Positions 55,202 to 62,336 of a stretch of DNA of 64,000 nucleotides are shown here, piece by piece. This stretch comes from Synechococcus sp. BIOS-E4-1. GTDB lineage: Bacteria > Cyanobacteriota > Cyanobacteriia > PCC-6307 > Cyanobiaceae. Location: positions 2,129,494 to 2,193,493 of the forward strand of contig NZ_CP047935.1 in assembly GCF_014279995.1 (NCBI RefSeq), given 5' to 3'. Position 1 is the stretch's first letter. Every line of letters starts with the position of its first letter. A program made the position numbers and the translations under genes. The notes under the pieces were generated by a model that searched no databases, was not told the DNA's origin, and was given only the letters and a program-made list of their open reading frames with translations.

Positions 55202-55378
55202 TCAGAAAATCGGCTGAAGCTCCTCTTCGACAGCCAGTGCCTGCGGACGAAGGCCCTGACCATGGAGCAGGCGCGCCTGAAGAATCAGCGGGTCAAGGTC
55301 GCACTCCAGGGACCAGCAACGCTCAAGACAGCGGCGGGAATCAGGACTGGACGAGTAGCGGAGAAGGCTTCTGGCCAT
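55202..55378 (-). CDS. 58-residue protein with Cys-rich N-terminal half
   Basis: ATG at 55378 starts MARSLLRYSSSPDSRRCLER and continues with CWSLECDLDPLILQARLLHG. The product is arginine-rich first and acidic later (ALAVEEELQPIF), ending with TGA at 55202. Codon use fits this genome. The function is unknown; Cys spacing could bind metal. Confidence 0.5.
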   Translation of the reverse strand: MARSLLRYSSSPDSRRCLERCWSLECDLDPLILQARLLHGQGLRPQALAVEEELQPIF

Positions 55379-55474
55379 GGCGGCAGGGGGCCGAACCCCA
55401 GGGGCTGATGGTCGGAAGTTAAGGGTGGCGCAACCGATTGGAATGGTTAGAAAGACCTATCTTTCCCTGCCACC

Positions 55475-56914
55475 ATCAACACACCGTCCTTCGCTCTTGG
55501 TGCCTCGCTTCCATCCCGGGCGATTCGGCCCAGGCAATGGCAGCAGCAGCTGATTCAGCTGCTGCGCAGACGGCTGGATCCAGGCACGGCCGCTGCACGT
55601 GATGTTCTGATTCATGCCGGTCCAGGCGCTGGCAAGACTCTTGGCGCCTTGCTGTCCTTCCAAGTGATGCAGTCGGAGGGCAGGCTTCAACGCGCTCTGA
55701 TTTTCTGTCATCGCACCTCGATTCTCAGCCAGTGGCAGGGTGCTGCAGCCCTGCTGGGCCTGCAGCTTGAGCTCTGGAACGGGCCTAAGAGCGCCTCAGA
55801 AGCCGCCGACGGTTGGCTGCTCAGCTATCAGGGTGCAGGGCGTCAGCAGGAGTCTCTGAAAGCCGAACTCGAGCACTGGAACCAGGAACTGCTGCTGGCC
55901 ATCGCCGACGAAGCGCATCACCTGGGAGTTGACCCCGATGAACCCGACGGACCTGTGTGGGGGCGAACGTTTCTTGAGCTCAGTAGCCATGCCCGTCTGC
56001 GACTCGGCTTAACAGGAACACCGTTCCGCGCCGACAACCTCGCGTTCTGTGCCGCCAGACGGGTGCGGGTGGAGGAAGCAGGCCAGCTCGTGGAGCAGAT
56101 CCATCCGGATCTCTCGGTGGAACCGAGAGAACTGATCGAAGCTGGCGATGTTCGTCCGCTGGAATTTCGTTTCCAGGACGGCTGGGTGGAACACGGCCAG
56201 GAAGGACTGCCTGACCGGGAGATTTCCCCACTGTCAGCGGAACAGAGGGAAAGCTGGAGAGCTCGGAATCTGCGCCGTGCGATTCGGCTTTCCGACAGCA
56301 GCAGCATTGCCCAATTGCTGCTGCTAAGAGCCCGAACCAAGCTCACCAGCGTTCGCAAACGTCACCCACGTGCCGGCGGGCTGGTGATCGCCCGCGATAT
56401 TGAGCACGCACGCAGCATCACCCTGCTGCTTGAGGAGGAAGGCGACCGGGTGGATCTGGTGCATTCCCAGGATCCAGGAGCATCAGAACGCCTCAATGGA
56501 TTTCAGAGCGGTGATGCCGACTGGCTGGTGAGCATTGATATGTGTGCGGAAGGATTCGACGCCTCACGACTCAGGGTGGTCGCTTATCTGACCACGGTTG
56601 TGACTCGCAGTCGTTTCGTTCAGGGCATCACGAGAGCCGTGCGCATGTGCGGGGATAGGGCCTCACTGGAAGCGGTGCCACGAGAGCCGTCCTACGTGTT
56701 TGCTCCTGCGGATCCATTGCTGATGCAATACGCCCGCAGTTGGTCTCTGTCTGAGCCCTACCGCATTGCAGCTCCGCAAAGCGCAGACGACAACGACAGC
56801 AATTTGGGAGGTAACTGGCGAGGCCCGTCGCTGCCGATGGAAGCGATTGAGGACGGTGCAGGCGCTTTGATCAGGATGCGCACTCCGCAGTTACCCGGAT
56901 TTTTGCAGCGTTGA
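55475..56914 (+). CDS. DEAH-box superfamily 2 helicase, start codon unusual
   Basis: Helicase motifs are in order: Q-motif-like IRPRQWQQQLIQ, Walker A HAGPGAGKTLG, the DEAH box in IADEAHHLG, motif III-like LTGTPFRAD, and C-terminal motifs in DMCAEGFDASRLRVVAYL. The Walker A and Q motifs lie upstream of the first ATG/GTG/TTG (TTG 55649), so the start must be further up. No such codon exists in frame back to a stop at 55448. ATC at 55475 is given as a placeholder; CTG 55550 is too late for the Q motif. The closing segments resemble type-III-restriction or UvrB-type helicases. Confidence 0.8.
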   Translation: MNTPSFALGASLPSRAIRPRQWQQQLIQLLRRRLDPGTAAARDVLIHAGPGAGKTLGALLSFQVMQSEGRLQRALIFCHRTSILSQWQGAAALLGLQLELWNGPKSASEAADGWLLSYQGAGRQQESLKAELEHWNQELLLAIADEAHHLGVDPDEPDGPVWGRTFLELSSHARLRLGLTGTPFRADNLAFCAARRVRVEEAGQLVEQIHPDLSVEPRELIEAGDVRPLEFRFQDGWVEHGQEGLPDREISPLSAEQRESWRARNLRRAIRLSDSSSIAQLLLLRARTKLTSVRKRHPRAGGLVIARDIEHARSITLLLEEEGDRVDLVHSQDPGASERLNGFQSGDADWLVSIDMCAEGFDASRLRVVAYLTTVVTRSRFVQGITRAVRMCGDRASLEAVPREPSYVFAPADPLLMQYARSWSLSEPYRIAAPQSADDNDSNLGGNWRGPSLPMEAIEDGAGALIRMRTPQLPGFLQR

Positions 56915-57010
56915 AAACATTCTTTCCCAAGAAAAAATGCGACATTCTGCGAAATCCGGCCTGATTTGGACCCATCAACCATCAGCCTGGTCGCCATCTG
57001 GGAGACAGAC

Positions 57011-57259
57011 ATGGACGCAGCAATTGAACGTCGAGTCAGCGTTGCCACCTGCTGGGCAACAACCCGGATTGCAGTTCTGGACAGCGCAGAGCGCTATGAA
57101 GACAGCTACGCACTGACGCAGGAATTCAGAGAATGGATCACCTGCTTGGGAGAGCACCCTGAACTACTTGAAGACTCTGTGTTGAGCGTTCAGCGATCAC
57201 ATGGCAAGCACCACCACCTGGAACTTGACGAAGCAACCGACGGAGCAATTGAAATCTGA
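57011..57259 (+). CDS. Small soluble protein, unknown function
   Basis: An 82-residue, acidic protein (MDAAIERRVSVATCWATTRI at the start, EREWITCLGEHPELLEDS later). GGAG eight bases upstream supports ATG 57011 over the TTG at 56966. No recognised domain. It lies alone between the helicase and the NTRC gene and ends before a terminator-like hairpin. Confidence 0.6.
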   Translation: MDAAIERRVSVATCWATTRIAVLDSAERYEDSYALTQEFREWITCLGEHPELLEDSVLSVQRSHGKHHHLELDEATDGAIEI

Positions 57260-57260
57260 A

Positions 57261-57299
57261 GAAAGACTTAAATTTGTAATGAATTCTTGAGTCTTTTCT
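57261..57299 (+). terminator. Probable factor-independent terminator
   Basis: GAAAGACT (57261-57268) pairs with AGTCTTTT (57290-57297), with partial inner pairing around AATT sequences, and a short run of T follows. It lies just after the 82-residue protein gene. Confidence 0.55.
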
Positions 57300-57421
57300 G
57301 TCCAATTTGTACATCTGGAGAGAACAAATTTCACCCAGACTGTTCGTCTGAGAGGTACTGGTGCTCCCGCTGGCATGACGTTGCGGAGATTAAAGTCAAC
57401 TCATAGTCATTCCGGATAAGC

Positions 57422-58783
57422 ATGGCGGTTGAAAATCTGGTGATCGTGGGGTCCGGCCCAGCCGGCTACACAGCCGCCATCTATGCCGCCCGTGCCAATC
57501 TCAATCCCCTTCTCATCACAGGGTTTCAGAGGGGTGGCATCCCCGGTGGCCAGCTGATGACCACTACCCATGTTGAAAACTTCCCCGGTTTTCCTGATGG
57601 TGTTCTCGGTCCAGACCTGATGGACTTGATGAAAGCCCAGGCCACCCGCTGGGGAACAAGGCTGATTGAAGCTGATGCCGACCGCATTGATCTCAGCCAG
57701 CGTCCTTATCGGATTGAAGTCGAAGGGCAGATCGTTGAATCGCAATCGCTGATCATCGCCACAGGGGCCAGCGCTAATCGGCTTGGACTGCCGAATGAGG
57801 AGCGCTTCTGGAGCAAGGGCATCAGCGCCTGTGCCATCTGCGATGGCGCCACACCTCAGTTTCGCAACGAAGAATTAGCTGTGGTCGGCGGGGGCGATTC
57901 AGCGTGTGAGGAAGCGGTCTATCTCACCAAATACGGCAGCCATGTCCATCTGCTGGTGCGTTCAGACCGTCTGCGCGCCAGTGCGGCAATGAGTGACCGC
58001 GTTCAGGCCAATCCCCTGATCCGCGTGCACTGGAACACCCAGGTGAGCGACGTTCAAGGTGATGACTGGCTGAGCAGCCTCAACCTGCATCGACGTGACA
58101 GCGGTCTCGATGAAGAGCTGGCTGTCCGAGGCATGTTTTACGCCATCGGACACACTCCCAACACAGAACTGGTTCGCGACCAGCTCGACTGCGATCCAAT
58201 CGGTTACCTGGTCACCCAACCGGGTCGACCGGAGACCTCAATGGAAGGTGTGTTCGCAGCAGGTGATGTCGCCGATGGTGAGTGGCGTCAGGGCGTCACC
58301 GCCGCTGGCAGCGGCTGTCAGGCCGCCCTCGCCGCCGAACGCTGGCTCAGTCATCACAATCTGGCAACACTGGTGAAAAGGGAACAGGCCGAGCCAGCCC
58401 AAGCAGAAACACCAAAGACCACTGCTGAGACCACTGAAGCCACCTACGACTCAAACGCCCTGTGGCAGAAAGGCAGCTATGCCTTACGGAAGCTTTATCA
58501 CGACAGCACTCGGCCCCTGCTTGTGGTCTATACATCGCCAAGCTGCGGTCCCTGCCACGTGCTGAAACCCCAGCTGAAGCGAGTACTTGATGAGCTGCAA
58601 GGAGAAGCCCAGGGAATCGAAATCGATATCGAAGCCGACCAGGCGATCGCACAACAGGCCGGAGTCAATGGCACCCCGACGGTTCAGCTGTTTTTCGACA
58701 AGCAACTTAAGCAGCAGTGGCGTGGGGTGAAGCAGCGCAGTGAGTTCACGGACTCGATCCGCTCGGTGCTCAGCAAAGCCTGA
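57422..58783 (+). CDS. ntrC: NADPH thioredoxin reductase C (fused thioredoxin domain)
   Basis: A 453-residue fusion. The reductase part has FAD motif IVGSGPAGYTAAIYA, redox Cys137 and Cys140 in SACAICDG, and the NADPH motif VVGGGDSACEEA. A low-complexity Thr/Glu linker follows (about 335-355). The thioredoxin domain has CGPC at 375-378 in TSPSCGPCHVLK. NTRC reduces 2-Cys peroxiredoxins and photosynthesis enzymes with NADPH in oxygenic phototrophs. Upstream is an AATTTGT-N13-ACAAATT inverted repeat. The symbol NTRC is unrelated to the nitrogen regulator NtrC. Confidence 0.95.
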   Translation: MAVENLVIVGSGPAGYTAAIYAARANLNPLLITGFQRGGIPGGQLMTTTHVENFPGFPDGVLGPDLMDLMKAQATRWGTRLIEADADRIDLSQRPYRIEVEGQIVESQSLIIATGASANRLGLPNEERFWSKGISACAICDGATPQFRNEELAVVGGGDSACEEAVYLTKYGSHVHLLVRSDRLRASAAMSDRVQANPLIRVHWNTQVSDVQGDDWLSSLNLHRRDSGLDEELAVRGMFYAIGHTPNTELVRDQLDCDPIGYLVTQPGRPETSMEGVFAAGDVADGEWRQGVTAAGSGCQAALAAERWLSHHNLATLVKREQAEPAQAETPKTTAETTEATYDSNALWQKGSYALRKLYHDSTRPLLVVYTSPSCGPCHVLKPQLKRVLDELQGEAQGIEIDIEADQAIAQQAGVNGTPTVQLFFDKQLKQQWRGVKQRSEFTDSIRSVLSKA

Positions 58784-58786
58784 GCC

Positions 58787-59056
58787 TCAACGGCGACGAG
58801 GTCCACCCGGACGGTTACCACCGGGACGACCTCCGGGGGCACCAGCGTTGCGTTCCCTGTAGGTGATCCGGCCACGGGTCAGGTCATAAGGGCTGATCTC
58901 CACCAGCACTTTGTCTCCGGCCAGCAGTTTGATTCGGAACTTGGTGAGCTTGCCTGCTGCGCGGCAGAGGCACTGATGACCTGCGGGCTGTTCCAGGGTC
59001 ACCAGGTAAAACCCGTTGCCCTGTTCCTTCTCGATCACACCCGAGGTTTCAATCAT
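58787..59056 (-). CDS. Divergent IF-1-like protein with Gly/Arg-rich tail
   Basis: The first 70 residues are an S1/IF-1 OB-fold (MIETSGVIEKEQGNGFYLVT, with LVEISPYDLTRGRITYRERN), which would place it on the 30S decoding region. It differs from the classic cyanobacterial IF-1 opening (IEMEGTVTE...) and has a Gly/Pro/Arg-rich tail (GGRPGGNRPGGPRRR), so a second, divergent paralogue is likely. ATG at 59056 fits the family; upstream extensions do not. It ends only a few bases from NTRC, convergent. Confidence 0.82.
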   Translation of the reverse strand: MIETSGVIEKEQGNGFYLVTLEQPAGHQCLCRAAGKLTKFRIKLLAGDKVLVEISPYDLTRGRITYRERNAGAPGGRPGGNRPGGPRRR

Positions 59057-59168
59057 GCGCCGGCATTGACCCGCAAAACGTTTCTGCATTTTAGGAGGCC
59101 GCCTGCTGTCTGAGCAGCCCCAAGAAAGATGGCGTCTCCCTAAGGTCGGCTGATCCTGAAATGAGCCG

Positions 59169-59261
59169 ATGATTCTCCCTCCCCTCTCCCTGGATCTGGG
59201 GCTGCTGATGATTTCCATCGGTGCTGTGAACCTGTGGCGTGCCCGCCAGAAATCCTCCTAA
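59169..59261 (+). CDS. Possible 30-residue single-span membrane peptide
   Basis: The frame begins MILPPLSLDLGLLMISIGAV and ends LWRARQKSS, one helix with a basic tail, the shape of thylakoid small subunits (PetN, PetL, Psb peptides) without matching any that I can identify. ATG at 59169 ends with TAA. It stands in the gap between the IF-1-like and Nif11 genes. Confidence 0.35.
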   Translation: MILPPLSLDLGLLMISIGAVNLWRARQKSS

Positions 59262-59284
59262 CCTTCTGAAAACGCCAAAACGCC

Positions 59285-59533
59285 GTGTCCGAGTCCGCTC
59301 TCGCCTCTTTCGTCAACCTGACTCGGTCTGATTCCCAGGTCCGTGATCAGGTGCGTCAGGCAGCGACTCCCATGCATGTGGTGAACCTGGCCAAGGAAAA
59401 GGGTCACGTCTTCACCCAGGCCACCATGATGAAAATGCAGGCCGAAAAAATGAAGCAGCTGCACGATGATCACATCAACGATGCCTCCAGCTGGGGTGAA
59501 GCACTGTTGATCTGCTTCGGCGAACACTCCTGA
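59285..59533 (+). CDS. Nif11-domain protein
   Basis: An 82-residue protein with the Nif11 leader-like helix (SALASFVNLTRSDSQVRDQV, followed by VVNLAKEKGHVFTQATMMKM). Nif11 domains are best known as leader peptides of lanthipeptide (prochlorosin) and nitrile-hydratase-like precursors. Here there is no double-Gly cleavage site or core peptide rich in Cys/Ser/Thr, and the C-terminus is a normal helix (WGEALLICFGEHS). It may be a stand-alone paralogue. GTG at 59285 is the start. Its stop overlaps the start of the pseudouridine synthase. Confidence 0.8.
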   Translation: MSESALASFVNLTRSDSQVRDQVRQAATPMHVVNLAKEKGHVFTQATMMKMQAEKMKQLHDDHINDASSWGEALLICFGEHS

Positions 59534-60147
59534 CACTTCTGCTTCACAAGCCATACGGAGTCCTCAGCCAGTTCACACCGGAACCGGTCAGCCGATGGGG
59601 CTGCCTTGCCGACTGGGTGAATGTCCCTGATGTCTACGCGGCAGGTCGTCTTGACGCAGACAGCGAAGGGCTGCTGCTCCTCACCGCCGACGGTCGCCTG
59701 CAGCAACGACTGACAGACCCACGCTTCGGCCATTGGCGCACTTACTGGGTGCAGGTGGAGGGCAGCCCTGATCAACGCCAGCTGGATGCCCTTTGCGACG
59801 GGGTGATGGTCAAACAGCAGCTCACCAGGCCTGCGAGGGTCGAACCTCTTGCTGCTGAACACCAGCAAACACTTACGGAACGCAACCCGCCAATCCGCAC
59901 CAGGCTCAGCATTCCCACCACCTGGTTGCAACTCAGCCTGAGGGAAGGACGCAATCGCCAGGTGCGTCGCATGACTGCGGCCGTGGGGCTTCCAACATTG
60001 CGACTGATCCGCCGCAGCATTGATCTGATGGATGGAGGACCACCTCTCAACCTCAGCGGCCTCGCGTCAGGTCAATGGCGTGAAATCACGTCGGACGAGC
60101 ATCAACGTCTTGGAGCACTACTCAACCGGCAGCCAAAACGCCGGTGA
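59530..60147 (+). CDS. Pseudouridine synthase, RsuA/RluE family, CTG start likely
   Basis: It isomerises uridine to pseudouridine in rRNA (RluE type). The conserved N-terminus is LLLHKPYGVLSQFTPEPVSR, and the catalytic Asp lies in AAGRLDADSEGLLLLT. Later motifs include NRQVRRMTAAVGLPTLRLIR. The first normal start (GTG 59617) would remove the KPYGVLSQF segment. CTG at 59530, whose last two bases begin the Nif11 stop codon, gives MTLLLHKPYGVL exactly like homologues. The 3' end overlaps the convergent ArsM-like gene by 26 bases. Confidence 0.88.
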   Translation: MTLLLHKPYGVLSQFTPEPVSRWGCLADWVNVPDVYAAGRLDADSEGLLLLTADGRLQQRLTDPRFGHWRTYWVQVEGSPDQRQLDALCDGVMVKQQLTRPARVEPLAAEHQQTLTERNPPIRTRLSIPTTWLQLSLREGRNRQVRRMTAAVGLPTLRLIRRSIDLMDGGPPLNLSGLASGQWREITSDEHQRLGALLNRQPKRR

Positions 60148-60901
60148 GCGTGACAGCACGGAATTCGATGCCTTCCACAACACGCCAGGGCTGCTCGTAG
60201 CGGTCGGCATAGCTCACGTCCTCAAAGCCGAGTGCACGGAAATCGGCCAGGAAGGCGTCCTCCTCCCATGCACCACTGATGCAACCGCTCCAGAGCTCTG
60301 GATCTTGTTGAAGATGTTGCGGAACGGGGCGATCACACACAATGTCGCTGATGGCGACGCGGCCTGAGGGTCGCAGCACTCTGCGGATGTTGGCGAGCAA
60401 AGCCGAACGTGCTGAAGGATTCACCAGATTGAGCACACAATTGCTCAGCACCACATCCACGCTGGCTGAGGGAATCAGCAACTCACCCGTCGGGGTTGGC
60501 GCATCCAGGGCTTCGATCGCCCCCTCCAGAAAGCGAACATTGCTGTAACCGATTCTCTCGGCCACCACTGGTGCTGCAACGCGGGCAAGCTCCAACATGT
60601 AGGCATTGCGGTCCACGCCAATCACAGCGCCATGGCCACCCACGACCTGGGCACAGATGAAGGCATTTTTGCCGCTGCCACTGCCCAGATCCAGCACAGT
60701 GTCACCCGAACGAACCCAGCGCGTCGGGTCACCGCAGCCGTAATCACGCTGCACCACCTCCTCGGGGATGACCTTGAGCAAGGACGCGTCAAAGGCGACA
60801 GGTGTACACAGACAGGTCTCCTGCTCCAGTGCTGCAGCTCCATAGCGCTTATCAACGGCCTGGGTCTGATCCAGAGCCGGTCCACAACATCCTTCGCTCA
60901 T
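60122..60901 (-). CDS. ArsM-like SAM methyltransferase
   Basis: The SAM motif is VLDLGSGSGKNAFICAQVVG. Hallmarks of arsenite methyltransferases are visible: RDYGCGDPTRWV, the Cys in SNCVLNLVNPSA, and the Cys in LWSGCISGAWEE, corresponding to two of the three arsenic-binding Cys. A CLCTP segment lies near the N-terminus. Arsenite (or selenite-type) methylation is therefore likely but not certain. ATG at 60901 overlaps the stop of the 71-residue gene (TGATG), so the pair is translated together. Confidence 0.75.
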   Translation of the reverse strand: MSEGCCGPALDQTQAVDKRYGAAALEQETCLCTPVAFDASLLKVIPEEVVQRDYGCGDPTRWVRSGDTVLDLGSGSGKNAFICAQVVGGHGAVIGVDRNAYMLELARVAAPVVAERIGYSNVRFLEGAIEALDAPTPTGELLIPSASVDVVLSNCVLNLVNPSARSALLANIRRVLRPSGRVAISDIVCDRPVPQHLQQDPELWSGCISGAWEEDAFLADFRALGFEDVSYADRYEQPWRVVEGIEFRAVTLTGVLAAG

Positions 60902-61116
60902 CAGCCGAGGGCCTCCAGCAATTCGCGCACAGTCGACCACTGACCGTAGTAGTAATTCGCGCTCGCTCGGCGGTCGCTGTCCTCAAGGCTGTCGAAGGCA
61001 TCGAACCCAACATTGCGCCAAAGATCATGGCCACAGGCGCGGTCAAGCTCCGTCTCGGCTTCACGAGCAAGATTGTCGAGACGTCGCTGCAGATTCTTGA
61101 CTTGAGCGGCAGACAT
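60901..61116 (-). CDS. 71-residue helical protein coupled to the ArsM-like gene
   Basis: A soluble, helical product (MSAAQVKNLQRRLDNLAREA) whose second half contains the aromatic run SANYYYGQW. No domain recognised. The shared base in TGATG with the methylase gene, and a start about 80 bp after ycf39, make a co-transcribed pair. The upstream leader contains two AACTAGT sequences 14 bases apart. Confidence 0.65.
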   Translation of the reverse strand: MSAAQVKNLQRRLDNLAREAETELDRACGHDLWRNVGFDAFDSLEDSDRRASANYYYGQWSTVRELLEALG

Positions 61117-61192
61117 CTTCAGGAAAGGCAGGTGAATTCAATGTATCGAAAAACTAGTACGCATCAACTAGTCGGGTGAAGCTCGGTTTCGA

Positions 61193-62155
61193 TCAGAACG
61201 GCAGTTTCTTCTTGGCATCCTTATCCAGATCGGCTTCCATCTCCCTGAGTCGCTTGAGGATTGAGTCGTAGTACTCCTTGACGTAGGCCTCAAGGTGAGT
61301 GATCTCGCTGGGATCGATGCCGAAGCTCTGATAGGTCTCCTCCATCGGTGCATCCATCGAGACACCACCTCCTGACACCTCAGCAAATGCCAGACGCTCG
61401 GCCACGTTCACGGCAGGCTCAAAGAAGGAGCACATCCCTTCAGTGAATTGCATGATGAAGGAGGGCACTCGAAACACCCTCGCTGACTTATCAGCGACAC
61501 GTTCGCAGAGCTGAACAACCTCACCGCTGTTCCAGGCCTTGGGCCCAACGACAGGAAATGTCTTGCGCACCGTCTCCTCATGGTCGAGCGCAGCCACGGC
61601 GAAACGAGCCATGTCCTGCGTGTTCATATACGCAATGGATGTGGGACTTCCACTCACCCAAACGGTCTGGCTCTCCAGAACAGGAATGGCGAACTGGCTG
61701 ATCACACCCTGCATGAACGCCACACCCTGAAGGATGGTGTAGTCGAGATCTGATTCCTTCAGAAGTTTTTCAGTGCAGAATTTGATGTCCATCAACGGCA
61801 CATCTCTGTGCTGTTCCGCATTAAGAAGCGAAAGGAACACGAAACGGTTCACACCGGCGCGTTCACAGGCTCGGAGGAGATTGAGCTTGCCGTCCCAGTC
61901 TGTTTGATAGATGCTCTTGGGATCGTCGGGGCGGCTGGTGGCCGCATCGATCACGGCATCAACTCCGTCGAGGGCGTAATCGAGACTGGCTGGATTGAGA
62001 AGATCACCTCGAGTGAGCTCACAACCCCATTCCTGAAGGAAGGACGCTTTCCTTGGGATTCGCACCATGCAGCGAACGTCATGACCTTGATCAAGAGCCC
62101 TGCGGGCGATCTGCCTGCCCAAGGTTCCTGTTCCACCGACCACAAGAACCTGCAT
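61193..62155 (-). CDS. ycf39: Ycf39-type NAD(P)H-binding protein
   Basis: A 320-residue atypical short-chain dehydrogenase. It starts MQVLVVGGTGTLGRQIARRA. Later VDAVIDAATSRPDDPKSIY and TILQGVAFMQGVISQFA match Ycf39. Ycf39 binds HliD and helps deliver chlorophyll to new photosystem II reaction centres, so it acts at the thylakoid. It follows petM on the same strand after 55 bases. Confidence 0.92.
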   Translation of the reverse strand: MQVLVVGGTGTLGRQIARRALDQGHDVRCMVRIPRKASFLQEWGCELTRGDLLNPASLDYALDGVDAVIDAATSRPDDPKSIYQTDWDGKLNLLRACERAGVNRFVFLSLLNAEQHRDVPLMDIKFCTEKLLKESDLDYTILQGVAFMQGVISQFAIPVLESQTVWVSGSPTSIAYMNTQDMARFAVAALDHEETVRKTFPVVGPKAWNSGEVVQLCERVADKSARVFRVPSFIMQFTEGMCSFFEPAVNVAERLAFAEVSGGGVSMDAPMEETYQSFGIDPSEITHLEAYVKEYYDSILKRLREMEADLDKDAKKKLPF

Positions 62156-62210
62156 ATGGCTTTCAAAGTCCAGCGAGGAGCTTAGTTGGCGTTCTCTCGC
62201 ACTGCGGAGA

Positions 62211-62309
62211 TCAGTCCTTCTGAAGCTTCAGCAGCAAAGCTCCACCTGCCAGGCCCACTGGGATCAGCACCCAAAACACAGCTGCAATCCCGAAAATCTC
62301 CGAAGCCAT
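62211..62309 (-). CDS. petM: Cytochrome b6f complex subunit VII
   Basis: A 32-residue single-span protein [20 protein letters not shown]..., the diagnostic PetM sequence with a short Lys/Gln/Asp tail. It is one of the small b6f stabilising subunits. Too short to be noticed by usual gene-length cutoffs. ycf39 follows. Confidence 0.95.
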
Positions 62310-62336
62310 CGAACAGCGCTCTGAATCAGCTCCTAT

